A DNA stretch of 64,000 nt from Asaia krungthepensis NRIC 0535 (GCF_025995175.1 NZ_BAPV01000014.1:1-64000), one strand, 5' to 3'. Positions 26,402-35,928 are shown, counted from the stretch's first letter. Translations and numbers: made by a program. Notes: generated by a model not told the origin, from the sequence alone.

Positions 26402-27023
26402 ATTCCTTTCCGAGTGTCTCCATTCTGATGATCCGTGCCCCGAGCGCTTCAAGAAAGACGCCATCATGGGTCGACACCAGAATACAGGCCGACCGCGCTG
26501 CGTCTGACAGCAGTGCCATGAGGAATTGCCGGGAATCGGCGTCGAGACCATTGCCCGGCTCATCCATCAACAACACCTGGGGCCTGCCGATAAAAGCGGA
26601 TGCGATCAGCATCTTGCGCCGCGTTCCGAGCGAGAGCGCATCATAACGCTTGTCGAGATGGGGCCTGAGACCGAAACCCTCGATCAGCCCAGGCGACACG
26701 CTCTCCGCCTTGCGTGCCCAGGCACAGAGCGCGAAGAGGTCGCGTCCGGTCATGAACGGGTAGAGCGCGCCTTCATCCGGGACATAGGCAAGACAGGATT
26801 TCGCTGCGACGGGCTGCCGGGCGAGGTCATGCCCTGCAATCAGAACCCGACCTTTTTGCGGTTTCGCCACTCCGGACAGGCCACGCAGCAGGGTCGATTT
26901 ACCTGTGCCATTGCTCCCCCGTAGCCCGTGCAGACCTACAGAGAGAGCGAGACTGACCGAAGAGAAAACAGCTCGTCCCTTATAGGCCATCTCGAGATCG
27001 GTGCAGATCAGCCTGTCGCTCAT
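26400..27023 (-). CDS. ABC transporter ATP-binding protein (ABC-2 type)
   Basis: The start is the ATG at 27023, which overlaps the permease stop by 4 bp. The 207-residue single ATPase domain has Walker A RGSNGTGKSTLL, a switch segment, and Walker B QVLLMDEPGNGLDADS. The signature reads LSLGTRRKML rather than LSGGQ, as in several short CcmA-like exporters. It pairs with the permease upstream. The substrate is unknown. Confidence 0.88.
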   Translation of the reverse strand: MSDRLICTDLEMAYKGRAVFSSVSLALSVGLHGLRGSNGTGKSTLLRGLSGVAKPQKGRVLIAGHDLARQPVAAKSCLAYVPDEGALYPFMTGRDLFALCAWARKAESVSPGLIEGFGLRPHLDKRYDALSLGTRRKMLIASAFIGRPQVLLMDEPGNGLDADSRQFLMALLSDAARSACILVSTHDGVFLEALGARIIRMETLGKE

Positions 27024-28336
27024 GCAGGAACCTCCCAGAGAATGACCGTTATCCAGAATGCGGAAATCGCGATCGCGGGCATGGGCCGCCATCGCGGATC
27101 GATCTGCACGGTAAGCCGGAGGGCCAACAGCAACAGTAGATACGAAGCCAGCACACCGAAAGCGACACCTGGCGTCATCAGGCGATGCACGGTGAGCGGC
27201 AGCAGGCAAAGCAGGGCTGGAATCGTGAACAGCGCCAGAACAAGACCAATATCGCGCCTAACCCAGGAAAACCGGGAGAGAGGCAAAGCGCGGCAAAAGC
27301 CGGCTGCACGCTCATGCGCCTCGGCAAGAGAAGCCAGGGGAACAAGGCTTGATTGCGCGATGAGCCCCATGACCACGATCTGCACCGGTACAGAGCGGGA
27401 ATCATAGTCGAACCCGCGCAGGAGCGCCCACAAGGCAAAAGGCAAAACCCCGACGAGGAGCATGATTATGGGCGTGGCATTGCCCCTTTCGACACAGCAC
27501 CTGATCTGAAGACGCAGAACGGGCGCCATGCGTGTCAGCTTCCAAGCCCTGGGCGATGCCGATCGACGAGAATGACGACGAATGCCGGACCATCCCTCAT
27601 GGCGCGTACCCAGAAGTAAGGCCGCCACTCCGCACAGGACAGGCAGGGCAAGGACCGGCAGAGCGGCGCCGGAACTCCCCATTCCGCAATCCACGGCCAG
27701 CGTCAGATCGGCAAGCAGAATGAACGGGAACAGGAGGGGAGCGGCCTCGATACGGGCTGCCTGCAGGAATATTGTCAGTCCCGCAAAAACCAGCGCTCTC
27801 ATTATATAGAGCAATGCCGCCAGCGAGACCCCGGTCCCGACCAGAGCGAGCCCGACCGGCAGGGGAAGCAGTAAGGGGAGGTCGAGCAGGCATAGGAGCC
27901 CGGCAGTGATAAAAAGACGTATGTTCAGGGAAATGGGCAGGCTGTCGAGATAACCCCTGAAAGCCCCACCGCGCAAAACCGCCCGCAGCCCCTCCGCCCA
28001 GAGCAGATAGCCTGTCTGGGCGAAAATGATTGCGCCGACATGCGGCCCAATGGCTCCGGAAAAGGCATCAAAGCGCGTCATGGGCGGCGCCAGCATGAAG
28101 ACCATGAAATGCGCTGCGCGTAGCAGCAGGGCGACGATCGGGAGGGACGGTGAGAGCAAGATAATGGCAAGCAATGCGAGCCAGCGCTGCATGAGGAGCG
28201 TCTTGCCCGCATGCAGCAGATAACGCAGCCGCAATCGGAAATAAGCGTACAGGCTGTAGGGGGCTATGCTCCCGACCTCGCCCGCCCCGTCAGGTGCCGC
28301 CGCAACCGGTGGGGAAAGCACCGGCAATTCCGTCAT
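27020..28336 (-). CDS. ABC-2 type membrane permease (unknown substrate)
   Basis: A 438-residue very hydrophobic protein with roughly ten to twelve membrane helices (for example LALLAIILLSPSLPIVALLL, LLCLLDLPLLLPLPVGLALV, LALFTIPALLCLLPLTV). It has no recognisable soluble domain. It is translationally coupled to the ATPase gene, so the pair probably forms a full ABC exporter. A GAAGAGGAAATGCG ribosome site precedes the ATG. No family name is assignable by eye. It lies 44 bp downstream of the CBS/CorC gene on the same strand. Confidence 0.75.
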   Translation of the reverse strand: MTELPVLSPPVAAAPDGAGEVGSIAPYSLYAYFRLRLRYLLHAGKTLLMQRWLALLAIILLSPSLPIVALLLRAAHFMVFMLAPPMTRFDAFSGAIGPHVGAIIFAQTGYLLWAEGLRAVLRGGAFRGYLDSLPISLNIRLFITAGLLCLLDLPLLLPLPVGLALVGTGVSLAALLYIMRALVFAGLTIFLQAARIEAAPLLFPFILLADLTLAVDCGMGSSGAALPVLALPVLCGVAALLLGTRHEGWSGIRRHSRRSASPRAWKLTRMAPVLRLQIRCCVERGNATPIIMLLVGVLPFALWALLRGFDYDSRSVPVQIVVMGLIAQSSLVPLASLAEAHERAAGFCRALPLSRFSWVRRDIGLVLALFTIPALLCLLPLTVHRLMTPGVAFGVLASYLLLLLALRLTVQIDPRWRPMPAIAISAFWITVILWEVPA

Positions 28337-28380
28337 CGCATTTCCTCTTCACACCAGCGTAGGCACCGCTGAAGACGGGC

Positions 28381-29673
28381 TCAGTTCTCAGCCAGTACCT
28401 GACGGCTGGCCCTTACCTTGGTCACGCGACGTTGCTCCATCTCGACCACCTCGAAGAGCCAGCCCGCGAAGACCACCTTGTCTCCCTTGGCGGGAACGCG
28501 GCGCAGCAGGGCGAGGATGGCACCCGCCAGCGTATGATAGCTCCCCGCGGCAGGCAGATCGGGCAGGTCGAGCACCGAGCGCACTTCATCGGCGGGCATG
28601 AAACCATCGAGCACATATTCGTCCCGCGGCTGAGGATTTTCACGCTCGGTCTTGTTCTTCTCGGCGGTCTCGTCACCCACGATCGCCTCGAAGATATCCG
28701 AAGGCGTGACGATCCCCTCGAAGGAGCCATATTCGTCGAGAACGAAAGCAATGCCGAGGCGCTCGCCACGCATGCGTTCGATCATGTCCTGCGCCGTCAG
28801 GCTGTCCGGCACGACAATCGGCTGACGCAGGGCCGCTTCGATGGAAATTGGCAGCCCCTGAAGCAGGCGGTCCATCAGATCCTTGGCCAGAACCACGCCC
28901 ACGGGATGGTCCACATCGCCTTCACAGACGAGGATGCGCGTATAGGTGGACTGGCGCAGCTTCACGATCAACGCATCGCGGCTGGCATGACGATCGACCC
29001 AGAAGAGTTCGTTACGCGGTGTCATGATCGCGCGTACAGGGCGGTCGGCCAGGCGGAGCAGGCGTTCGATCATGATGCGCTCTTCGGTTTCGAGCACACC
29101 GGCCTGAGCACCCTCGGCCAGAATGGCGCGCAGTTCCTCTTCCGTGATCGCAGCGCGCGTCAGCCCTCCCACGCCGAAAAGACGCAGCACAAGGTTGGAA
29201 GTCCCGCTCAGCAGCGCCACCACAGGGCGTGAGATAGTCAGCAGCGCCGAGAGAATGAAGGAGAGGCGAGCCGCCATTTTCTCGGGCTGTTGCAAGGCGA
29301 TCTGCTTGGGGACGAGTTCACCGAAGACCAGCATGGCGAAGGTGATGGCCATCACCACGATGCCGATGGACAATTCATTGGCGAAAGGACGCAACATGTC
29401 GCTGCGCCGGATCAGCAGGGCCAGATCTTCCTCGATCTGGCTGCCGCCAAAGGCGCCTTCGAGAATGGAGACCAGTGTCATGCCGATCTGCACGGTCGGC
29501 AGAAAGGAATGGGGCTCATCGGCAAGACGCAGCGCCCGTTCTGCACCACGCACCCCACGCTTGACCAGCGCCGCAAGACGCGGCCGCTTGGCCGAGATCA
29601 GCGCCATTTCGCCCATGGCGAAAATGCTGTTCAAGGCAATGAGAAGACAGATGACCAGAATGGGGGTGAGCAT
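28381..29673 (-). CDS. CNNM/HlyC-CorC family membrane protein with CBS pair
   Basis: A 430-residue protein with an N-terminal DUF21/CNNM transmembrane domain (about 1-190, starting ILVICLLIALNSIFAMGEMALISAKRPRLAAL), a CBS pair (about 205-330, with IMTPRNELFWVDRH and VLDEYGSFEGIVTPSDI), and a C-terminal CorC_HlyC domain (about 345-425). Relatives are implicated in magnesium or cobalt efflux and stress resistance; the name hemolysin is historical. It precedes the ABC-2 pair. Confidence 0.92.
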   Translation of the reverse strand: MLTPILVICLLIALNSIFAMGEMALISAKRPRLAALVKRGVRGAERALRLADEPHSFLPTVQIGMTLVSILEGAFGGSQIEEDLALLIRRSDMLRPFANELSIGIVVMAITFAMLVFGELVPKQIALQQPEKMAARLSFILSALLTISRPVVALLSGTSNLVLRLFGVGGLTRAAITEEELRAILAEGAQAGVLETEERIMIERLLRLADRPVRAIMTPRNELFWVDRHASRDALIVKLRQSTYTRILVCEGDVDHPVGVVLAKDLMDRLLQGLPISIEAALRQPIVVPDSLTAQDMIERMRGERLGIAFVLDEYGSFEGIVTPSDIFEAIVGDETAEKNKTERENPQPRDEYVLDGFMPADEVRSVLDLPDLPAAGSYHTLAGAILALLRRVPAKGDKVVFAGWLFEVVEMEQRRVTKVRASRQVLAEN

Positions 29674-29687
29674 GGCGCCCTTCGTTC

Positions 29688-29729
29688 GGAGAAAAAGAAA
29701 AGGCGGACATACACGCTGTATGTCCGCCT
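29688..29729 (-). terminator. Rho-independent terminator of hpnH
   Basis: A perfect 12 bp stem GGCGGACATACA / TGTATGTCCGCC (29702-29728, loop cgc) is followed on the minus strand by TTTTCTTTTTC. It lies downstream of hpnH and just upstream of the CBS-protein gene, so it separates the two transcripts. Confidence 0.88.
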
Positions 29730-29817
29730 CTTCAGGATAAGGCTGTCATGCCTGTCTTGACCAGTGTGCAGGAGGGCTGTTCCCCCTTCTGCCCGGCTGA
29801 TTGAACCCGAAGGCCCC

Positions 29818-31005
29818 TCAGTCGGCTGCGTCGGCAATCTCGACCGGCTTGTCCTCGGTCTTGTGCACGCGCACGCGCGGGCCGCGGGCAGGCTTGCGGG
29901 ATTCGAGCAGCGTAACCTGCTCAGCCACCTGCGCCTCGTATTTGTATTCGGCGGGGCGCTGGTTCTCGAGCGAGATCTCGGGGACCATGGGCTTTTCGGT
30001 TTCCGGTCCGAACAGGGCCACTTTGGCGATATGCCAGGGACGCTTGACCGCATCCATGACGGCTGTCGACTCATAGCCCGAATGGACCATGCAATCGGCG
30101 CATTTTTCATAGGCGCCGGTGCCGTACTGCTCCCAGGCCGTATCGTCCATCAGTTCCTTGAAGGTCTTGGCGTAGCCTTCACCCAGCAGATAGCAGGGGC
30201 GCTGCCAGCCGAACACGGTACGCAGGGGCTTGCCCCAAGGCGTGCAATGATAGTTTTCATTGCCAGCGAGGAAGTTCAGGAAGAGCGGTGACTGGGTGAA
30301 GCGCCACTTCTTGCCCTTGCCCAGACGGAAGATGTCACGGAAGAGCTGCTTGGTCTTCTGGCGGTTCAGGAAGTGCTCCTGATCGGGCGCACGCTCGTAA
30401 GCATAGCCCGGTGCCGTCATGACGCCATCGACGCCAAGCGCCATGACTTCATCGAAGAAGCGGGCCACGCGCTCGGGCTGCGCGCCGTCGAACAGCGTGC
30501 AGTTGATGGACACGCGGAAACCGCGCTCCTTGGCAGCGCGAATGGCCGACACTGCGCGCTCATACACACCTTCCTGGCAGACGGACGAATCATGCATCGC
30601 CTTGTCGCCGTCGAGATGGATATCCCAGGAGAAGAACGGATTGGGCTCGTAATCATCGAGCTTCTTCTCGAGCAGAAGACCGTTCGTGCAGAGATAGACA
30701 TACTTCTTGCGCGCCGTCAGACCCTTGACGATCTCGGGCATCTCCTTGTGCAGGAGAGGCTCGCCGCCAGCGATGGCGATGACGGGGGCGTCTGCTTCAG
30801 CATCGGCATCCAGGCATTCCTGCAGGCTGAGGCGCTGGTTCAGGATCTGGGCCGGGTAATCGATCTTGCCGCAACCCGCGCAGGCGAGATTGCAGCGGAA
30901 CAGGGGTTCGAGCATCAGAACGAGCGGATAGCGCTTGCGACCCAGAAGATGCTGCTTGACCACATAGCGTCCGACACGGACGGCCTGCATCAATGGAACG
31001 GCCAT
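29818..31005 (-). CDS. hpnH: Adenosyl-hopene transferase HpnH (radical SAM)
   Basis: HpnH joins the 5'-deoxyadenosyl group of SAM to diploptene to give adenosylhopane, the first step of C35 hopanoid side-chain synthesis at the inner membrane. The 395-residue protein begins with the family sequence VPLMQAVRVGRYVVKQHLLG. It has a CX3CX2C 4Fe-4S motif (CNLACAGC near residue 38-45), a GGEPLLH loop, and HpnH-type regions such as SWDIHLDGDK and CTPWGKPLRTVFGWQRPCYLL. It diverges from the hpnM-I-J-K block with a 497 bp regulatory gap. Confidence 0.97.
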   Translation of the reverse strand: MAVPLMQAVRVGRYVVKQHLLGRKRYPLVLMLEPLFRCNLACAGCGKIDYPAQILNQRLSLQECLDADAEADAPVIAIAGGEPLLHKEMPEIVKGLTARKKYVYLCTNGLLLEKKLDDYEPNPFFSWDIHLDGDKAMHDSSVCQEGVYERAVSAIRAAKERGFRVSINCTLFDGAQPERVARFFDEVMALGVDGVMTAPGYAYERAPDQEHFLNRQKTKQLFRDIFRLGKGKKWRFTQSPLFLNFLAGNENYHCTPWGKPLRTVFGWQRPCYLLGEGYAKTFKELMDDTAWEQYGTGAYEKCADCMVHSGYESTAVMDAVKRPWHIAKVALFGPETEKPMVPEISLENQRPAEYKYEAQVAEQVTLLESRKPARGPRVRVHKTEDKPVEIADAAD

Positions 31006-31502
31006 GTATCTCTATGCTCCTACACCAGTCGGCGTGCACACACGGGGCCAGAAAAGACCCGGAGGAATTAGCGCGTCGACGTCAAACGTGAGACCCGCAG
31101 GTCGTATGATTTCGCAAGACATCACCGAAATCGGAACCGGCGCGCAAGACTGAAAAGGATACGTACGGGATGGTAAAACGCTGCCTATACACCCTGCCTG
31201 CGGCCAACCTCAACATCGATGACATTTCATTGCGCCACCTGTGTCATTTTGGCGACATGTAAAGGCAATAACTAACCAAATTTTAAGCCGAAATCAGTTG
31301 CACCACGCATGGTGATTCGCGCATTCGCTCCCCTCGTTACTGCAAGACGGTGGGAAGATTGCACTTTTCGACGTTATGTCGGACATATGCGACAGTGATT
31401 GATGAGCGGATGTCTTGTTTGAAACACAAGTCACCCCAGCTTCCGACTACGGATCCGGACACCTATCGGGATCGTTTACCGGGACAGATTTGAGGACGCA
31501 GC
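31006..31502. promoter_or_regulatory. Divergent hopanoid promoter region
   Basis: A 497 bp, relatively AT-rich gap between hpnH and the hpnM-like gene with no convincing gene. An inverted repeat TGTCG-gacatatg-CGACA lies at about 31378-31395, about 110 bp before the hpnM start. A TTGCAC element about 20 bp upstream of it could be a -35 box. A GAGGACGCAGC ribosome site precedes the hpnM ATG. Another small palindrome (ACCA-cgca-TGGT) lies near 31,305. Confidence 0.45.
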
Positions 31503-32189
31503 ATGACACGATTTCCCAGCAAAACGCCCGATGCCACCCCCGCAAGACGCTTGACCCGCGCTACGCTCGGGCTCATGGCCCTGGTCTCGGCGCCAGCCGC
31601 GCTTTCTCTTGTGTCCATGTCTGCCCCTGCCCTGGCCCAGTCGGCCTCCCAATCGGCAGCGGTCACTCCCATCAATGACCTGTATACGGCCCTGAAGCAG
31701 ATCCAGTCTCCGTCCAGCGGTACGTCTGAAGCCCGCGCCCAGATCATGGCTCCGGTGATCGACCGGATATTCGATCTGTCGACCGTACTCCATAACTCCA
31801 TCGGCATGCGTTACACGACGCTTTCGACCGATGAGCAGACCAGACTGCTTGCCGCATTTCGTCAGTTCACCATTGCTCGCTATGTCTCGAGCTTCAAGCA
31901 GGGTGGAACGGCACAATTCACGGTCAATCCCGCCACGCGCCCTGCGCCTTCCGGCGGCAGCACCATCGTGAGCACGACGATAGGTGATGGGTCGGATTCA
32001 GCGACCGCTATCAATTATGTGATGATGCCATCGGGCGGCGGATATCGCATCGTCGACATTCTGCTTAACGGTCATATCAGCCAGGTTGCTGCGCAGCGCG
32101 CCGATTTCAGCTCGACGCTCGCTCGCGGTGGCGCGGATGCTCTCGTGACCCTGCTCAACCGTAAAACCGCAAAGTTCATGAATAATTAA
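31503..32189 (+). CDS. hpnM: HpnM-like MlaC/Ttg2D-family periplasmic protein
   Basis: A 228-residue exported protein with a signal peptide ending around SAPALAQSAS. The MlaC/Ttg2D lipid-binding fold is recognisable by IMAPVIDRIFDLSTVLHNSIGMRYTTLSTDEQTRLLAAFRQFTIARYVSSF and a later YRIVDILLNGHISQVAAQRADFSSTL. MlaC-like proteins shuttle lipids between membranes. The relative found in hopanoid clusters is called HpnM, and the position directly before hpnI supports that name. A role in hopanoid transport to the outer membrane is inference. Confidence 0.88.
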   Translation: MTRFPSKTPDATPARRLTRATLGLMALVSAPAALSLVSMSAPALAQSASQSAAVTPINDLYTALKQIQSPSSGTSEARAQIMAPVIDRIFDLSTVLHNSIGMRYTTLSTDEQTRLLAAFRQFTIARYVSSFKQGGTAQFTVNPATRPAPSGGSTIVSTTIGDGSDSATAINYVMMPSGGGYRIVDILLNGHISQVAAQRADFSSTLARGGADALVTLLNRKTAKFMNN

Positions 32190-32243
32190 GATGCACTGCC
32201 GGGCCCCTGAAAAAAGACACCCTAAAAAGGGAAGTAGGGGCGC

Positions 32244-33449
32244 GTGACTCTCGTCGCGAACTGGCTCGGCTATGCCTCTGCAGCGCTCGCCCTGTGCGGA
32301 TGCGCCCAATCGGCTATCGGCGCGGGGCTGATTGCTGCATTTCGCCGTGGTGAGCAGCACTCGGCGAAACGAAACGCCGCGCAAACATCGACAGACAAGG
32401 CCGCCCGGCCTTTGCCCCCGGTTACGGTGCTCAAACCACTGCACGGTGACGAGCCTATGCTCGAAGAAGCACTGCGCAGCTTCTGCGAGCAGGACTACCC
32501 GCACTTCCAGATCGTCTTCGGCGTTCAGCGTGAGAGCGACCCCGCGATCGCCATCGTCGCGCAACTGATCCAGGACTACCCCGACCGCGATATCGACCTC
32601 GTCATCGATGGCACAGCCCACGGAACGAACCGCAAGGTCGCCAATCTCATCAACATGTACCCGAAGGCGAAACACGATATCCTCGTGATTTCCGACTCGG
32701 ATATCCATGTTCAACGCGGTTATCTGCGCGATGTGGCGGCAACGCTTGCACGTCCACGGGTGGGTCTGGTGTCAACGCTTTATGCCGGGCTTCCTGCCAG
32801 CAAGTCCCTTGTGCGAGAATTTGCAGCCTCGCAAATCAATCACAACTTCATGCCGGGGGTGATGATGTCGCGTCTGCTCGGCCGTCAGGACTGTCTCGGC
32901 GCAACAATGGCCCTGACGCGCGCCATGCTCGAACAGGTCGGCGGTCTGTCGGCACTTGTCGATCATGTGGCTGACGACGCGATTCTGGGCCAGCTTGTAC
33001 GGGCCCATGGGCAGGAAATCGCGCTCGCCCCATGCATGACCTGGACTACCGTCGCCGAGCCCTCGGCAGGGCACATGATCGAGCATGAATTGCGCTGGGG
33101 GCGAACAGTCAAGAATGTAGAGCCCGTCGGTTACGGTCTCTCGGCCATTCAGCTTCCCCTTTTCTGGTCAAGCGTGGTGATGGCCTGTTTCTGGCCTGCA
33201 CGCGGTGCTTTGTGGTTTTTCCTTGGCGTCTGGGTAATACGCAGCCTTGCCGCCATGACGATCGATCGAAGTGTGGGGCGCCTCACCCCCGCCCTTTATG
33301 CCCTGTTTCCGCTGCGCGAATGGCTGTCAGCCGCCATCATGGTGGGCAGCGCACGCGGCAAGCGTGTGGCCTGGCGTGGCCAGACCCTTCACATCAGGCG
33401 CGCAGCGCCGATTACACCGCCAATACAACCGGTCGAACCCGGGGATTAG
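32244..33449 (+). CDS. hpnI: Hopanoid glycosyltransferase HpnI
   Basis: A GTG-initiated gene of 401 residues. GT2-type features are VTVLKPLHGDEPMLEEALRSFCEQDYP, the DXD-like SDSDIHV, and a late HELRWGRTVK motif, with N- and C-terminal membrane helices. In characterised clusters HpnI adds N-acetylglucosamine to bacteriohopanetetrol, with HpnK and HpnJ acting next. It sits in the order hpnM-I-J-K. The upstream sequence GGGAAGTAGGGG serves as ribosome site. Confidence 0.95.
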   Translation: MTLVANWLGYASAALALCGCAQSAIGAGLIAAFRRGEQHSAKRNAAQTSTDKAARPLPPVTVLKPLHGDEPMLEEALRSFCEQDYPHFQIVFGVQRESDPAIAIVAQLIQDYPDRDIDLVIDGTAHGTNRKVANLINMYPKAKHDILVISDSDIHVQRGYLRDVAATLARPRVGLVSTLYAGLPASKSLVREFAASQINHNFMPGVMMSRLLGRQDCLGATMALTRAMLEQVGGLSALVDHVADDAILGQLVRAHGQEIALAPCMTWTTVAEPSAGHMIEHELRWGRTVKNVEPVGYGLSAIQLPLFWSSVVMACFWPARGALWFFLGVWVIRSLAAMTIDRSVGRLTPALYALFPLREWLSAAIMVGSARGKRVAWRGQTLHIRRAAPITPPIQPVEPGD

Positions 33450-33558
33450 ACTTTTTACCGTTTCAGCCTCATATGCTGGGGCATTCGTCAGAAATAGCTG
33501 ACCCTTTCACCTTTGCGGATCCTGCGATCCGGTGGTTTTTGCGAGGACCTTCATAGTC

Positions 33559-34983
33559 ATGATGCGCACGCTCTTCCTTCAGCCCCCTTCCTTCGATGGT
33601 TTCGATGGCGGTGCCGGGTCGCGCTACCAGGCCAAGCGCGAGATCCGTTCCTTCTGGTTCCCGACCTGGCTGGCCCAGCCTGCCGCCATGGTCGAGGGTT
33701 CGCGCCTGATCGATGCACCCCCGGCAGGAATGGGCATGGAGCCGATCCTGAAGGATGTGATGAACCGTGACCTTGTGGTCATGCACACCTCAACCCCGTC
33801 CTTCGCCTCGGATGTGCGCGTGGCGCAGATGCTGAAAGACGCCAATCCGAAGCTGATGATCGGCATGGTGGGCGCCAAGGTCGCGGTGCAGCCCGATGAA
33901 TCGATGGCCAAGGGCGGCCCGATCGATTTCGTGGCGCGCAATGAATTCGACTTCACGATCAAGGAAATTGCCGAAGGCCGCGACCTGAAGGATGTGGACG
34001 GCATCACCTGGCGCAACAAGGATGGCGAGATCATCGCCAATCGTGACCGCGCCATGATCGAGGACATGGACTCCCTCCCCTTCGTGACGGAAGTCTACAA
34101 GCGCGACCTGAAGATCGAGGACTACTTCATCGGGTATCTGATGCACCCGTACATCTCGATCTATACCGGTCGCGGCTGCAAGTCGCGCTGCACCTTCTGC
34201 CTGTGGCCGCAGACCGTGGGTGGCCATCGCTACCGCACGCGCAGCCCTGAGCACGTGGCTGCCGAAATCCGTCTTGCCAAGCAGTATTTCCCGCAGGTGA
34301 AGGAGTTCATGTTCGATGATGACACCTTCACCGATGATCTGCCCCGTGCAGAGGCCATTGCGCGTGAAATGGGCAAGCTGGGTGTCACCTGGTCGTGCAA
34401 CGCCAAGGCGAACGTACCCTACGAAACGCTCAAGATCATGAAGGAAAACGGGCTGCGCCTGCTTCTGGTCGGGTATGAGAGCGGTAACCAGCAGATCCTT
34501 CACAACATCAAGAAGGGCATGCGCGTCGAAGTGGCGCGTGAGTTCACAAAGAACTGCCACAAGCTGGGCATCAAGATCCATGGTACCTTCATCGTCGGCC
34601 TGCCCGGCGAGACGAAGGAGACCATTCAGGAGACCATCCAGTTCGCCCGCGAGATCAACCCGCACACGCTGCAGGTTTCTCTGGCAGCCCCCTATCCCGG
34701 CACCGCACTGCACAAGCAGGCCACCGAGAATGGCTGGTTCAATGAAGCGGAAGCCGAGCTGATCGACGAGAACGGCGTGCAGATTGCACCGCTGCACTAC
34801 CCGCATCTGTCGCACACCGAAATCTTCAACTCGGTTGAGGAATTCTATCGCAAGTTCTACTTCCGTGCGCCGAAGATCGCCTCGATCGTCAACGAGATGG
34901 TCCGCAGCCCGCAGATGATGAAGCGTCGCCTCCGTGAAGGCGTGGAATTCTTCCAGTTCCTCAAGGGCCGCAACGCCGCCTGA
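33559..34983 (+). CDS. hpnJ: Hopanoid radical SAM protein HpnJ
   Basis: I start at ATG 33559 (GAGGACCTTCATAGTC upstream), giving MMRTLFLQPPSFDGFDGG, rather than an upstream in-frame GTG at 33532. The 474-residue protein has an N-terminal cobalamin-binding-like domain (about 1-160) and a radical SAM domain with CX3CX2C (GCKSRCTFCLWP). By homology HpnJ contracts the glucosamine ring of BHT-glucosamine to a cyclitol ether. It is flanked by hpnI and hpnK in the same operon. Confidence 0.96.
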   Translation: MMRTLFLQPPSFDGFDGGAGSRYQAKREIRSFWFPTWLAQPAAMVEGSRLIDAPPAGMGMEPILKDVMNRDLVVMHTSTPSFASDVRVAQMLKDANPKLMIGMVGAKVAVQPDESMAKGGPIDFVARNEFDFTIKEIAEGRDLKDVDGITWRNKDGEIIANRDRAMIEDMDSLPFVTEVYKRDLKIEDYFIGYLMHPYISIYTGRGCKSRCTFCLWPQTVGGHRYRTRSPEHVAAEIRLAKQYFPQVKEFMFDDDTFTDDLPRAEAIAREMGKLGVTWSCNAKANVPYETLKIMKENGLRLLLVGYESGNQQILHNIKKGMRVEVAREFTKNCHKLGIKIHGTFIVGLPGETKETIQETIQFAREINPHTLQVSLAAPYPGTALHKQATENGWFNEAEAELIDENGVQIAPLHYPHLSHTEIFNSVEEFYRKFYFRAPKIASIVNEMVRSPQMMKRRLREGVEFFQFLKGRNAA

Positions 34984-35007
34984 TCGCTCAGGCGTCGTTT
35001 ACTTCCC

Positions 35008-35865
35008 ATGCGCCGTCTGATTGTCTCGGCCGATGATTTCGGCCTGAGTGAAGAGGTTAACGAGGCCATCGAGATCGCCCATCGTGACGGGTTGCTCTCG
35101 ACGGCCAGCCTCATGGTTACCGGCCCGGCGAGTCTGGATGCGGTGCGCCGCGCCAAGCGCCTGCCCAATCTGCGGGTCGGGCTGCATCTGGTCGTGATCG
35201 AGGGCGATACTGCCCTCCCTGGCGCAACGATACCCTCTATCGCCACGCCCGATGACAGGTTCGGCACCAGCCAGCTCGGTCTGGGCATATCCTATTTTTT
35301 CCGCCCTTCAGCACGACGAGCGCTGGCGCGCGAGATCGAAGCGCAGTTTCGGGCCTTCCTGGCCTCGGGTCTGCCTCTCGATCACGCCAATGCCCACAAA
35401 CACATGCATCTCCACCCGACAATCGGGCGCCTGCTGATCGAAAGCGGGGCGCATTACGGGCTGCGCCATGTGCGCACACCGATGGAGCCAGTGGAGCCGC
35501 TCAGCGCTGCGGAAACGCATTTCGACTCGCTTGGCGCGGCGGCCATGCGTCGATGGTGCAATGTGCTTCGTCACCAGATTGCCAGAGCACGCATGACAAC
35601 CAACGATTCCTGCTTCGGTCTGGCATGGAGCGGGCAGATGCGCCCAGGCCGTGTTGCCGGGCTTGTCCCGCATCTGCCTGAAGGTCTGTCGGAAATGTAT
35701 TTTCACCCGGCACTTGAGCAGAATGCCATGCTCAGGCACCTCATGCCGGATTATGATCAACGCGGCGAATTCGATGCTCTGGTCAGCATGGAATTCCGTG
35801 AGGCGCTTCAACGAAGCAACGTCACCTTATGCGACTGGTCAGGCAGAAGCGTCGCCCATCATTGA
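35008..35865 (+). CDS. hpnK: Hopanoid-associated deacetylase HpnK (ChbG family)
   Basis: A 285-residue YdjC/ChbG-type deacetylase. The metal site is marked by SADDFGLSEEVN at the N-terminus and the histidine-rich AHKHMHLHP segment; the EMYFHP motif is also present. HpnK removes the acetyl group from the N-acetylglucosaminyl-BHT made by HpnI, giving the amine needed for the cyclitol-ether step. It starts 24 bp after the hpnJ stop and ends the cluster. Confidence 0.95.
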   Translation: MRRLIVSADDFGLSEEVNEAIEIAHRDGLLSTASLMVTGPASLDAVRRAKRLPNLRVGLHLVVIEGDTALPGATIPSIATPDDRFGTSQLGLGISYFFRPSARRALAREIEAQFRAFLASGLPLDHANAHKHMHLHPTIGRLLIESGAHYGLRHVRTPMEPVEPLSAAETHFDSLGAAAMRRWCNVLRHQIARARMTTNDSCFGLAWSGQMRPGRVAGLVPHLPEGLSEMYFHPALEQNAMLRHLMPDYDQRGEFDALVSMEFREALQRSNVTLCDWSGRSVAHH

Positions 35866-35928
35866 TTAATGGGCTGGAATCCTCTGATAGGCCCTTCTCG
35901 CGCGCATCGTGAGATAGAGAAGGGAACC

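Noticed and set aside
33790-34815. 341-codon minus-strand frame opposite hpnJ
   Set aside because: hpnJ is unmistakable on the plus strand; the antisense frame arises from codon bias.
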